A stretch of DNA of 64,000 bases from Pararhodobacter sp. (GTDB lineage Bacteria; Pseudomonadota; Alphaproteobacteria; Rhodobacterales; Rhodobacteraceae). Made by a program: the position numbers and the translations under genes. Shown here piece by piece: positions 52,257 through 61,111 of the stretch. Location of the stretch: positions 62,001 to 126,000 of the forward strand of contig JAFIEK010000004.1 of the NCBI GenBank assembly GCA_020832545.1. Reading direction: 5' to 3'. How positions within the stretch are numbered: the first letter of the stretch is position 1; each line of letters starts with the position of its first letter. Under the pieces are notes generated by a model. The model was not told where the DNA came from. It worked only from the letters and a program-made list of their open reading frames with translations, and searched no databases.

Positions 52257-53078
52257 TCACGTTCGCTCTGTGTGCCCAACGGCTTCCAGCGCATTGGCAA
52301 TCGCACCGGACAGAAGCATTCCATCTTGCGTCACCGAGACGATGTCGAACCCTTGCCGCAAGGCCTCTCTGGCGGCAGATGTCGAGGCTGCGAAAATTCC
52401 GGCGCGCTTGCCGTGCCGATGCGCGGCCGCAACGGTTCTGGGAAGCGCGGCATCGACGTCTGGATGCGTCAGTTGCGCACCCGCGCTCAGCGAAACCGCA
52501 AGATCGCTCGGCCCGACAAACACGCCATCGACACCAGGTGTCGCCAGTATCGAATCCAGTTCATCCAGCGCCTCTTTGGTCTCGATCATCGCCAACAGGA
52601 CGATGCGGGCATTTGCCCGGGAAAGGTATTCTGGCGCCGTCAGCCCGGACAGCGCAAGCGCGCGACGCGGCCCCCAACTGCGCCGTCCGAGCGGCGGGTA
52701 TTTGACAAGATCGACAAGGGCCTGCGCGTCAGCGGCGCTGTTGACCATCGGGCAGATAAAGCCAGCGGCGCCAAAGTCAGCCATCCTGCTTGCCAGTCCC
52801 CCCGCCTGCACCGGCAGACGCACCAGCACCGGCTTGCCATGCAGCGCGGCTGCACCGATCCCCGCAAGGACCGAAGCTTCATCAAACATCCCGTGTTGCA
52901 TGTCGAGGACAAGAGAATCGAGCGCAGAACTCGCCATCACCTCGATCAGGCTGGGGTCCGGAATCGAGACGAAACAGGTCAGATGCGGCACCGCCGGTTC
53001 GGCACCGGCGATAAAGACGGGCATTGGCTCTGGGCGCTGTGCAGACCGGTCAGTCAAAATCAGCCCTCTGATGTTCAA
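52257..53078 (-). CDS. HpcH/HpaI-type aldolase family protein
   Basis: A protein of 255-273 residues (start uncertain: 53078 or the ATG at 53024). The TIM-barrel of the HpcH/HpaI class II aldolase/citrate lyase beta family is evident: IEVMASSALDSLVLDMQHGMFD, KPVLVRLPV, GFICPMVNSAADAQALVDLVKYPPLGRRSWGPRRAL, IVLLAMIETKEALDELDSIL with the metal-binding Glu, and GVDGVFVGPSDLAVSL with the metal-binding Asp. These enzymes cleave 2-keto-3-deoxy or related 4-hydroxy-2-oxo acids to pyruvate and an aldehyde. The gene overlaps the cupin gene by 29 bp at the end of the TRAP-Hyu operon. Confidence 0.85.
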   Translation of the reverse strand: MNIRGLILTDRSAQRPEPMPVFIAGAEPAVPHLTCFVSIPDPSLIEVMASSALDSLVLDMQHGMFDEASVLAGIGAAALHGKPVLVRLPVQAGGLASRMADFGAAGFICPMVNSAADAQALVDLVKYPPLGRRSWGPRRALALSGLTAPEYLSRANARIVLLAMIETKEALDELDSILATPGVDGVFVGPSDLAVSLSAGAQLTHPDVDAALPRTVAAAHRHGKRAGIFAASTSAAREALRQGFDIVSVTQDGMLLSGAIANALEAVGHTERT

Positions 53079-53457
53079 CGATGGGCAGGTAATCTTCGCG
53101 GATCGGGCAGAAGATGTCGAGGTTCATCACCGTCTCTTCGCTGATCGGGATACCACCATGCATCACGTCAGGCGGAATGCGCAGCACCTCGCCCGGACCC
53201 ATCTCAAAAGTCTCGTCGCCGACTTGCCAGCGCATCCGTCCGGTGATCACATAGGCGATCTGCTCAAAGGGATGACTGTGCAGGCCAAGCGTCATGCCCT
53301 TTGAAAGCCAGTTCATCACCAAAAGCACGTTCTCGCCGCGAAACCCCGCGCGCGCCACGCCGTCGCGGACCGGAAAGTTCGGCAAATCCTCCCATCGGAT
53401 CGGCAAGCGGATCGCATGAGGGCCTGCGCCGGGTTCGATCGGGCTGTCTGTGGTCAT
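53050..53457 (-). CDS. Small cupin protein
   Basis: A 135-residue single-domain cupin. Motif 1 is SKGMTLGLHSHPFEQIAYVITGRMRWQVG and motif 2 EMGPGEVLRIPPDVMHGGIPISEE, giving a His/His/Glu/His metal site. Such small cupins often act as isomerases, lyases or carbohydrate-acid modifying proteins. It lies between hyuB (33 bp) and the aldolase gene (29-bp overlap). The start is supported by GAAGGAGAA upstream. Confidence 0.82.
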   Translation of the reverse strand: MTTDSPIEPGAGPHAIRLPIRWEDLPNFPVRDGVARAGFRGENVLLVMNWLSKGMTLGLHSHPFEQIAYVITGRMRWQVGDETFEMGPGEVLRIPPDVMHGGIPISEETVMNLDIFCPIREDYLPIVEHQRADFD

Positions 53458-53489
53458 GGCCGTTCTCCTTCTGGCGAGTGTTTGTTTGT

Positions 53490-55055
53490 TCAGAGGGCAC
53501 CGAAACCGCCCCCGCCCGGGGTGATCATGGTCACCTCATCGTCCGGTTGCATCTCCAGCTTGCCCGCCGGACGTATCGGCATTCCATTCACCTCAAACCG
53601 ACCTACCGCCCCGTCGCCGCCACCCGCGAGACCCTCGGGCGCCACCTCAAGCCGGCTTGGCACCGCGTTCAAAAGCCAGGGCGTGCCAGTTCGCATGCGA
53701 AAGACAATACGTTGACCATCACCACCGGGCTGCGCGCCCCGGCCACCGGTTCCGGGTTCAAGTTGCTTGCATCGAAACTCTATCGGATATGCGGCCTCAA
53801 GCACCTCGACCGGTACTGCTGACACGCCGGTCGGATAGCAGATTGCCGGTAATCCGGGTTTGGTTGCCCGCGCGCCCATACCCCCGGAATAGTTGAACAT
53901 CGAACTGGTGAACGCCTGACCTTGCGCATCCCGGCCATGAATCTGCATGGTCCAGACCGCGCCGGAGCCTTCAGCAACCACGCGATCAGGCACGATCTGC
54001 GCAAGTCCCTTGAGGATCGGAAACGGCACATACATGCCGACGACATGGCGGGCAGCTACCGGCGAGGGGTACTTCGCATTCAGGATACAGTTGTCCGGCA
54101 ACACCAGCCGGATCGGCGCAAGGCTGCCTGCGTTGTTCGGAAGATCAGGGTCAAGCGTCGATCGCACGGCGAACGTGGCATAGGCGTGGGTATAGGCCGG
54201 AACCACGTTTATCCCCATCGGAGAGCGCGCAGAAGACCCGGTAAAGTCAATCACGATCTCGCCCTTTTCGGGCTCCACGGTGACGGCGCAGCGCAGTTCA
54301 ATCGTTTCTCCGCCCGGCACATCGAAACGCGAAACGCCATGCGCCGTGCCCGCAGGCAAGGCACCGATGCATGCGCGCGTTGCCGCCTCGGAGCGTGAGA
54401 TAATCTCATCCGAGAGCGTTTCGATATCGTCAAATCCATAGCGGTCACAAAGCGCATTGAGCCGCTTCGCAGCGATCATACCGCTGGAGACCTGGGCACC
54501 CAGATCGCCCAGAAGTGCATCGGGCGTCCGCACGTTGCGGGTGATGATATCGAAGAGCGTCGCATTGGGCACGCCCGCCTCATACAGCTTCAGAACCGGA
54601 ATCCAGAGCCCTTCTTCATGAATGTCCCGCGCCCCCGCACCAATGCCGTAGCCGCCGATATCGGTGTGATGAATGGTAGACCCAGCATAACCGATGATCC
54701 TGTCGCCGCGAAAGATCGGCGACAGAACGGTGATGTCAAAGAAATGCCCCGCCGACATCCAGGGGTCGTTGGTGATCAGCACATCGCCGGGCCGCAACGC
54801 CGAAACGTCGGTCTTGTCCAGCAGGTTCGCGGCGGCGGCTGCGAGCGAGTTGATATGCCCCGGCGTGCCAGTCACCGCCTGTGCCACCATCCGCGCACGA
54901 GCGTCGAACAGCCCGTTGGCCAGATCGCCTGCCTCGCGCACGATCGGGCTGAAGGCAATACGCTGCAACGCGCGGGCCTGTTCGCTGACAATTCCGATCA
55001 GGTTGCTCCAGAGTATTTGCAGTTGCGCGCCGTCCATGGGCCTGTCCTCCGTCAT
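53490..55055 (-). CDS. hyuB: Hydantoinase B/oxoprolinase family subunit
   Basis: A 521-residue HyuB protein. Seen motifs are LQILWSNLIGIVSEQARALQRIAFSPIVREAGDLANGLFDARARMVAQAVTGTPGHINSLAAAAANLL, DVLITNDPWMSAGHFFDITVLSPIF and GYAGSTIHHTDIGGYG, the standard family opening with an Asp/His metal site, plus GGMGARATKPGLPAICYPTG and the C-terminal DDEVTMITPGGGGFGAL. HyuA and HyuB form ATP-dependent amidohydrolases of hydantoins, oxoproline or, in the acetone-carboxylase branch, carboxylate-forming enzymes. The start overlaps the hyuA stop by ATGA. Confidence 0.9.
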   Translation of the reverse strand: MTEDRPMDGAQLQILWSNLIGIVSEQARALQRIAFSPIVREAGDLANGLFDARARMVAQAVTGTPGHINSLAAAAANLLDKTDVSALRPGDVLITNDPWMSAGHFFDITVLSPIFRGDRIIGYAGSTIHHTDIGGYGIGAGARDIHEEGLWIPVLKLYEAGVPNATLFDIITRNVRTPDALLGDLGAQVSSGMIAAKRLNALCDRYGFDDIETLSDEIISRSEAATRACIGALPAGTAHGVSRFDVPGGETIELRCAVTVEPEKGEIVIDFTGSSARSPMGINVVPAYTHAYATFAVRSTLDPDLPNNAGSLAPIRLVLPDNCILNAKYPSPVAARHVVGMYVPFPILKGLAQIVPDRVVAEGSGAVWTMQIHGRDAQGQAFTSSMFNYSGGMGARATKPGLPAICYPTGVSAVPVEVLEAAYPIEFRCKQLEPGTGGRGAQPGGDGQRIVFRMRTGTPWLLNAVPSRLEVAPEGLAGGGDGAVGRFEVNGMPIRPAGKLEMQPDDEVTMITPGGGGFGAL

Positions 55056-57118
55056 GTTCTTTCCGCCACGAGACTGCCGTTCTGATGCAAGCTCAGTGTC
55101 CAGCCTGGCAGGATGAATGTCGTCGTCTCGCGCTCCTCAATGATCACCGGCCCCGGAATGCTCTGATCTACGACCAGAGCATTCCGGTCATAGATCGGCA
55201 CGGTCTCGGGTTTGCCACCGATCCAGACTGTCCGATTGCGCGGCACAGGAAGCGTGCCTGAGGCAGGACTGGCCGCGGCCGCACGCTCGGGTGGCGCACC
55301 GCGGGCAGTAACGTGCCAGTTCACCAGTTCGATCGGCATATCCGCGAGCTTGAGGCCATATTGCGCCACGTACTCCGCCTCGAATATGTCGCGCATCGCA
55401 CTTGCATCGCGGGTTACGCGCGGGTCGAAAGGCAGCGTGATGCGCAGTTCCGATTGTTGCCCCAGATACCGCAGATCGGCCCCGAAACCAAAGCCGATGT
55501 CGTCCTCGCCCAGGCCCGCCTCGGACAGCGCCTCTATGCCATCGGTGACCATTGCACCGATGATCCGTGCGGTTTCATGCCGGTCGATCCCGTCCAGAAG
55601 CCCGACCTGGCTGCGTACCAGATCAATCTGGACCGGCGTCACCAGCGTTCCAAAGGCCGACAAGACGCTTGCAAGCGGGGGAAAGATCACCATGCGGCTG
55701 TCAATCAGATCGGCCACCCGGCAGGCATGCACCGGGCCCGCGCCGCCGAAGGCCAGCATCGGCAGCCCACGATAGTCGATGCCGCGATCTGTGGCATGCG
55801 CCCGTGCCGCGGCGGCCATCTGTTCGCAGACCACCTCGAACACTGCCCATGCCGTCGCCTCGGGCGCGAGGCCGAGCTTGTCGCCAAGCCGCGCTATCGC
55901 CGCCCGCGCGGCGTCAGCGTCAAGTGGCATGTCGCCGCCAAGGAAGCGCGCAGGGTCCAGTATCCCGATCACCACATCCGCGTCGGTCACACAAGGCTGG
56001 GTGCCCCCGCGCCCGTAACAGACCGGCCCGGGGATTGACCCAGCGCTTTCCGGCCCGGTCTTCAGCAATCCCAGCGCATCCACCCAGGCGATGGAGCCGC
56101 CACCGGCACCGATCTCGATCAGGTCGATTGACGGCACCGTAACCGGCATTCCTGAACCCGGCTTGAAGCGATAGCGCCGGTCCACCTCGAAGCTGCCGGT
56201 GACAAGGGGCTGGCCGTTCTGGATCATGCAGGCCTTGGCTGTCGTACCGCCCATGTCGAACGAGATCAGATCAGGTAAACCGAACTCCCGCGAGAAGTGG
56301 CAAGCCACCAGCGCGCCCGCGGCGGGACCGGACTCGATCATCCTGACCGGCATGCGCCCGGCTCGATCAGCACCGATGACCCCGCCCGAAGACAGCATGA
56401 TAAGCGGCTTTTGCGTAAAGCCCCGCCGTGCCAGTTCTTCACTGAGCGCGGTCAGATAGGGCTGGGTGATCGGGCGCGTGTAGGCGTTGATCGCCACCGT
56501 CGATGTGCGCAGGTATTCCCGCATTTGCGGTGCGATCTCGGACGATATCGAGACGAATATTTCAGGGGCTTCGCGTGCGAAGACTTCGGCGACCAACCGC
56601 TCGTTGGCACCGTTGCGATAGGCGTTGAGCAGGCACACGCCGATAGAAACGATACCCTGCTCAAGGCAGGTCCGGGCGATGCGGGCGATCTCTTCGGCTT
56701 CTGCGGGCCTGGCCACGGTTCCGTCTGCCCAGGTGCGCTCATTCAGGACGAAGGTGCGCTCTGGCGGGATCAGCGGTTCGGCGAACTCGATCTGGGGGTC
56801 ATACATGTCATAGCGATGCTCGTCGCGGATACGCAGGATATCTGCGAACCCTTCCGTCAGAATCAGCCCGACGGCAGGCCCCTTGCGTTCGATCAGCGCG
56901 TTGGTGACCACGGTTGTCGCATGGACCACCACATCATTGACATCGGTCGGCGTGATCCCGGCGCGGGCCAGCACATCGTCAACGCCACGAAAGAAGCCTT
57001 CGCGCAGGTCGCCATGTGTGGTCAGCGTCTTCTGCACCAGAGCCGAGCCATCGCTTCCCAGCAAAACGGAATCCGTAAATGTGCCGCCGATATCGACCGC
57101 AAGTGCGTATCGTGTCAT
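55052..57118 (-). CDS. hyuA: Hydantoinase A/oxoprolinase family subunit
   Basis: A 688-residue protein of the actin-like ATPase class. The N-terminal AVDIGGTFTDSVLLGSDG is the phosphate-1 motif. ALIERKGPAVGLILTEGFADILRIRDEHRYDMYDPQI, MLSSGGVIGADRAGRMPVRMIESGPAAGALVACHFSREFGLPDLISFDMGGTTAKACMI and LAFGGAGPVHACRVAD follow, all typical HyuA/oxoprolinase segments. It hydrolyses ATP to open a cyclic amide or activate a carbonyl group. It starts in an ATGA overlap with iclR and ends in one with hyuB. The substrate is presumably what the TRAP transporter imports. Confidence 0.92.
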   Translation of the reverse strand: MTRYALAVDIGGTFTDSVLLGSDGSALVQKTLTTHGDLREGFFRGVDDVLARAGITPTDVNDVVVHATTVVTNALIERKGPAVGLILTEGFADILRIRDEHRYDMYDPQIEFAEPLIPPERTFVLNERTWADGTVARPAEAEEIARIARTCLEQGIVSIGVCLLNAYRNGANERLVAEVFAREAPEIFVSISSEIAPQMREYLRTSTVAINAYTRPITQPYLTALSEELARRGFTQKPLIMLSSGGVIGADRAGRMPVRMIESGPAAGALVACHFSREFGLPDLISFDMGGTTAKACMIQNGQPLVTGSFEVDRRYRFKPGSGMPVTVPSIDLIEIGAGGGSIAWVDALGLLKTGPESAGSIPGPVCYGRGGTQPCVTDADVVIGILDPARFLGGDMPLDADAARAAIARLGDKLGLAPEATAWAVFEVVCEQMAAAARAHATDRGIDYRGLPMLAFGGAGPVHACRVADLIDSRMVIFPPLASVLSAFGTLVTPVQIDLVRSQVGLLDGIDRHETARIIGAMVTDGIEALSEAGLGEDDIGFGFGADLRYLGQQSELRITLPFDPRVTRDASAMRDIFEAEYVAQYGLKLADMPIELVNWHVTARGAPPERAAAASPASGTLPVPRNRTVWIGGKPETVPIYDRNALVVDQSIPGPVIIEERETTTFILPGWTLSLHQNGSLVAERT

Positions 57119-57924
57119 GTGTCCTCCAGAAAACCGAGATTGCCCGAAATTCGCCGTGCCGCTGTCAGCAGTGCCGTGACGAGCTTGTCTTCCGGCGGCT
57201 GACCCAGCGAATGAAGCGGCCCCGCCAGCGTCAGCGTGGCAACCATCTGCTTGTGCACGTCAAACACCGGGGCCGACAACGCGCTGACGCCGTTCAGCGT
57301 CTGCTCCGGCGCTTCGGCCCAGCCCTGACGGCGCACCTGTTCAACCTCAGCTTCCAGCGCGGCGATGTCGGTATTGGTGTGATCTGTCCAGCGGCGCAGC
57401 GGGCGACTGCGCACCACGTTCCAGGCCGCCCCGTCACCAAAGGCGAGCGCGACCTTGCCCTGTGCAGAAGCGTGGAAATCCAACAATCCCCCCGGGCGCG
57501 TCACGATCTCTACGGGATGAACATTGCGCACCATGTCGAGAATGCGCATCCCCTCCGGTTCAACCTGCGAGAGCGTTACGGTAAACCCGGTCTGGTCGCG
57601 CAGCGCCAGCATCATCGGCCGGGCATCGCGCAGCAGATCGTTGCGGTCTGCCAGCGCCTGCGCCAGATGATAGAGCTTGAACGACAGCTGATAGCGCTCG
57701 GTATCCGGGTCTTGCAGAACATAGCCCATGGCCGAGAGGGTGCGAAGATAGCGAAAGGCTCGCACCTTCTGTATTCCCAGCCGCCGCGCCAGATCGCTAA
57801 GAGCAACAGGCGCGCCGATGTCGGCCATCTCCTCGATCAATAGAAAGGCAAGCTGCGTGGACTGGTTGGCGCTTTTGTCCAGCGCGACAGGTTCAGTGGT
57901 TTCAGGGCGGGGTTTGCGCGGCAT
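57115..57924 (-). CDS. IclR-family transcriptional regulator
   Basis: A 269-residue regulator. The winged HTH lies at about 18-80 (STQLAFLLIEEMADIGAPVALSDLARRLGIQKVRAFRYLRTLSAMGYVLQD), followed by an IclR effector domain (LALRDQTGFTVTLSQVEPEGMRILDMVRNVHPVEIVTRPGGLLDFHASAQGKVALAFG and GVSALSAPVFDVHKQMVATLTLAGP). It lies inside the operon between dctM and hyuA, joined by one-base and ATGA overlaps. It probably regulates the whole unit through the palindrome upstream of dctP. Confidence 0.9.
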   Translation of the reverse strand: MPRKPRPETTEPVALDKSANQSTQLAFLLIEEMADIGAPVALSDLARRLGIQKVRAFRYLRTLSAMGYVLQDPDTERYQLSFKLYHLAQALADRNDLLRDARPMMLALRDQTGFTVTLSQVEPEGMRILDMVRNVHPVEIVTRPGGLLDFHASAQGKVALAFGDGAAWNVVRSRPLRRWTDHTNTDIAALEAEVEQVRRQGWAEAPEQTLNGVSALSAPVFDVHKQMVATLTLAGPLHSLGQPPEDKLVTALLTAARRISGNLGFLEDT

Positions 57925-59198
57925 CAGTGAAACAATCCTGGCAGAAACAATGACAATGAGGGAACCAGCGCCACCAGCGCCAATACCAGAAGGCTGATCC
58001 CGATGAGTGGAAGCACGCTGCGCGTCACCTCTTCAAGCGGTGCACGCGCGATGGCGCTGACTATGAACAATACCAGACCCACAGGTGGTGTGATCATTCC
58101 GATCATAAGATTGAGCACCACCATGATGCCGAACTGAACCGGGTCCATGCCTATTGCCGGTGCCAGCAGCGACAGAATCGGCATGGCCAGGATCATTGCC
58201 GCCAGCGGCTCAAGAAACAGCCCCAGCACCAGTAGCACCAGATTGAGCATCAGCAGCAGCAAAAGCGGGTTGTCAGTGATCCCGAGGAAGCCGCCCGCAA
58301 TGCGCCGCGGGATATTCTCGATGCCGAGAACGAAAGAGGTCATGCTCGCCATCGCCACCACCAGCAGAATACCCGCAGAAAGCGTGGCGGTTTCATAAAG
58401 GCTCTGCCCGATCCTGCGCAGTGTCAGCGCCCGGTAGACAATGCCTCCCACCAAAAGCGCATAGGCACAGGCGATGGCAGCGGCCTCGGTCGGTGTGAAA
58501 ACACCGCCCCGGATACCACCCACAATAATCACAGGTAGCAACAGGGCCGGGATTGCGGACATGGCTGCGGTTCTGCGCTGACCCTGCGGCACCACCGGCG
58601 GCAGCGGATGGTCCTCTCTGCGCGCTTTCCACAGGGCATAGATCACCAGAAACACTGCAAGCGTGATCGCCGGAAAGATACCAGCCAGGAACAGGTCGCC
58701 GATCGATGTGCTGGTCAGCACACCATACAGGATCAGCGCCAGTGAAGGCGGCACCAGTGGACCGGTCAGCGACCCTGCCGCAGTCAGAGCCGCGGCATAA
58801 GCGGCGCGGTATCCATCGCGCACCATCGCCGGAATCATCACGCTGCCGATCGCTGACGCCTCGGCGGTCGCGGCGCCACTTACGCCTGAAAACATGAGCC
58901 CGGAGATCACGTTGACAACCGCCAGACCGCCCCGGATCTGCCCCACCAGCATCTGCGCGAAGCGCACGATCTGATGGGTCAGGTTCGCCGCATTCATGAT
59001 ATTGCCAGCGAGGATGAACAGCGGGATGGTCAGCAGCACAAAATTGTCGATTCCTGCGATCATGCGCTGCGGAAACGCCAGCAGCAGGTGCAGGTTTCCG
59101 GTGATCACCAGATAACTCAGTGAGGCGAGGCCAAGGCTTATCGCGATGGGTAGGCCGATCACCAGAAACACGATGAATGCAACAAGATAGAGGGTCAT
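57924..59198 (-). CDS. dctM: TRAP transporter large permease (DctM)
   Basis: A protein of about 424 residues with about twelve spans. DctM landmarks seen are FAQMLVGQIRGGLAVVNVISGLMFSGVSGAATAEASAIGSVMIPAMVRDGYRAAYAAALTAAGSLTGPLVPPSLALILYGVLTSTSIGDLFLAGIFP, GGIRGGVFTPTEAAAIACAYALL and GIMVVLNLMIGMITPPVGLVLF. The start at 59198 (MTLYLVAFIV) overlaps the dctQ stop by ATGA; the ORF-track extension to 59339 lies within dctQ. It carries a Na+-coupled organic acid. Confidence 0.93.
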   Translation of the reverse strand: MTLYLVAFIVFLVIGLPIAISLGLASLSYLVITGNLHLLLAFPQRMIAGIDNFVLLTIPLFILAGNIMNAANLTHQIVRFAQMLVGQIRGGLAVVNVISGLMFSGVSGAATAEASAIGSVMIPAMVRDGYRAAYAAALTAAGSLTGPLVPPSLALILYGVLTSTSIGDLFLAGIFPAITLAVFLVIYALWKARREDHPLPPVVPQGQRRTAAMSAIPALLLPVIIVGGIRGGVFTPTEAAAIACAYALLVGGIVYRALTLRRIGQSLYETATLSAGILLVVAMASMTSFVLGIENIPRRIAGGFLGITDNPLLLLLMLNLVLLVLGLFLEPLAAMILAMPILSLLAPAIGMDPVQFGIMVVLNLMIGMITPPVGLVLFIVSAIARAPLEEVTRSVLPLIGISLLVLALVALVPSLSLFLPGLFH

Positions 59199-59770
59199 GC
59201 CGCCTGCCCGTTCTGTGGATGCGCACGCAGATCTCCCACCCGCCCGCCATGGCGCCAGAGCAGAATATAGTGCACGATGTCCAGCGCGAAGCGCAGCGCC
59301 AACAACCCGAGGCCCACCGGCAGAGCGACGTAGACCCACCAGATATCCGGCGCCGGCACGCGGTCTCCGAACAGGTCTCCAAACAGGAAACGCAGTGCAG
59401 CGATCGGGCGATGCCCGATCCGGTCTGCGTAGCGCAGCCCGTAGATCACCAGCGTCACCAGAAGCCCGATCGCAAGCAAATTGCCAAAAATCGCAAGCGC
59501 CAGTCCGGCCCGGCGCGGCAACGCATCGCGCAGCATCGTGACGCCAGCAAGCTCGCCGCGCTCATAGGCCAGAGCGACGCCCAGAAACGTCGCCCAGATG
59601 AGCATGTGCCGCGATACCTCGTCGGCCCAGATCAGCGATATGCCAAAGCCATAGCGCAGCACGACCTGCGTGACGAGGACAACCAGCAAGAGGCCGATCA
59701 GCCCCGCCAGCACGCCACGCAGCACGGACGCATAGAGATGTTGCAGCCGTTTCACCACAAGCCTGCCCAA
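59195..59770 (-). CDS. dctQ: TRAP transporter small permease (DctQ)
   Basis: A 191-residue four-span protein. LAGLIGLLLVVLVTQVVLRYGFGISLIWADEVSRHMLIWATFLGVALAYERGELAGVTML is the conserved DctQ region with the W-x-E/D-E-V motif. The track start is a TTG. A GTG at 59755 or 59758, preceded by GGCAGG, is also likely. It ends in an ATGA overlap with dctM. Confidence 0.88.
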   Translation of the reverse strand: MGRLVVKRLQHLYASVLRGVLAGLIGLLLVVLVTQVVLRYGFGISLIWADEVSRHMLIWATFLGVALAYERGELAGVTMLRDALPRRAGLALAIFGNLLAIGLLVTLVIYGLRYADRIGHRPIAALRFLFGDLFGDRVPAPDIWWVYVALPVGLGLLALRFALDIVHYILLWRHGGRVGDLRAHPQNGQAA

Positions 59771-59832
59771 TATTTCCGGATTTTATGAAATTGCATCCCC
59801 CGCCGGTGCGCCCGGCAGGGGAAGACATTGGG

Positions 59833-60816
59833 TCAGTCGCTCTCGGCAACCGCATCAATGAATGCACCGATCAACGGATCACGTTCAGCCCAGCTGTCGA
59901 GCACCGGCTGGGTACGGGCGCGCATATCGGCCAGATCATCCAGTTCGCTGATCACCACACCATTGTCGGTCAGAAACGCGGCAGTTTCTTCTTCCTGCGC
60001 GGCAGCGAGGGCATAATGCGCCTCGATCACCTCATGTCCTGCCTCGACCATGGCCATTTGCAGGTCCTCCGGCAGTGCATCAAAACGCGCTCCGGCCATC
60101 ATCAGGACCCCGGGCCAGAAGTAATGCCCTGTGAGCGTGACATTGCTGGCAGATTGATAAAGGCTTTCGGCCTGGATCGACGACAGATTAATCTCGACTG
60201 CGTCGATGGTGCCGGTCTCCAACGCTGAGTAGACCTCGCCATAGGCAAGGCCAACAGGGCTCGCCCCAACCGCTTCCCAGATCGCGCGATGCAGCGGAGT
60301 CGGCACGATCCGGGTCTGCAGGCCGGAAAAATCACTGACCGAGACAACCCGGTCACCACGGGTCAGAAAATGGCGAAGTCCAGCCTCGATATAGCCAAGG
60401 CCCTTGATTTGATGGGTGTCCAGACTGTCAAGAAATTGCTGACCGACATCCGAAGCCAGAACCGTTGCCATCTGCTCATAAGATGAGACCAGGAACGGCA
60501 GCTGCAGCGCGTCGAAGGCAGGGGCATCAAGGGCCAGCGGGATCGTTGGAACCGAGACCAGCGCCCCGTCGATGGTGCCAAGCTGAAGGCCCTCAAGAAG
60601 CTGGCCATCATCACCAAGCTGCCTGTCGCCGTAAATCTCTATCTCGACGCGCCCACCGGTTCTTTCGGCAACCGATTCGGCGAACATCTCCAGACCTGTC
60701 TGGAACAGATGCGAAGACGAAGCCGCATGCCCAAACTTGAACGTATGCTCCTGCGCGACAGCTGCCGCTGGCGCTAGGGCCAGCGAAGCAGCCAGAACAA
60801 TCTTCTTGAAACCCAT
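59833..60816 (-). CDS. dctP: TRAP transporter solute-binding protein (DctP)
   Basis: A 327-residue periplasmic protein. Signal peptide MGFKKIVLAASLALAPAAAVAQ, then EHTFKFGHAASSSHLFQTGLEMFAESVAERTGGRVEIEIYGDRQLGDDGQLLEGLQLGTIDGALVS, a DctP signature. The substrate-anchoring Arg would lie in FSGLQTRIVPTPLHRAIWEAVGASPVGLAYGEVYSALETGTIDAVE, another diagnostic block. GGAGGAAA precedes the start. It is first in the operon and directly follows a palindromic operator. It binds an organic acid, possibly a cyclic or keto acid destined for HyuAB and the aldolase. Confidence 0.93.
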   Translation of the reverse strand: MGFKKIVLAASLALAPAAAVAQEHTFKFGHAASSSHLFQTGLEMFAESVAERTGGRVEIEIYGDRQLGDDGQLLEGLQLGTIDGALVSVPTIPLALDAPAFDALQLPFLVSSYEQMATVLASDVGQQFLDSLDTHQIKGLGYIEAGLRHFLTRGDRVVSVSDFSGLQTRIVPTPLHRAIWEAVGASPVGLAYGEVYSALETGTIDAVEINLSSIQAESLYQSASNVTLTGHYFWPGVLMMAGARFDALPEDLQMAMVEAGHEVIEAHYALAAAQEEETAAFLTDNGVVISELDDLADMRARTQPVLDSWAERDPLIGAFIDAVAESD

Positions 60817-60844
60817 AGTTTCCTCCCCAGAAATACGATGGTTT

Positions 60845-60863
60845 CGTTACGTATATCGTAACG
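60845..60863. promoter_or_regulatory. Palindromic operator upstream of dctP
   Basis: CGTTACG-TATAT-CGTAACG is a perfect 7-bp dyad with a 5-bp AT spacer, 28 bp upstream of the dctP start, flanked by GTTT and TCGTTTC. Its length fits an IclR-family dimer site, and the IclR gene lies within the operon it precedes. Confidence 0.65.
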
Positions 60864-61111
60864 TCGTTTCAATATACATCACACTCTACTTTCGGTCAAC
60901 GCCGTGGCCGCTGCCAACCGCAGACAAGCAGACCCCCGCTTGTTGGCGCCCAAACCCGCAGAACCAGGGGATTTTCAAATGGCGATTTTAGGATAGCTAC
61001 TATCGGCACCAACGCCGGATGACCGGACGATGATGCAAAGGCTCTCTGACGCCTGGGGGCACCGGCTTCTGCGAATCTTAATTCAAGACCTTGAGCCAGT
61101 GAACTGGTGCC

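Noticed and set aside
58393-59382. 329-residue minus-strand frame overlapping dctM
   Set aside because: Out of frame with DctM, which has conserved membrane motifs; composition is shadow-like.
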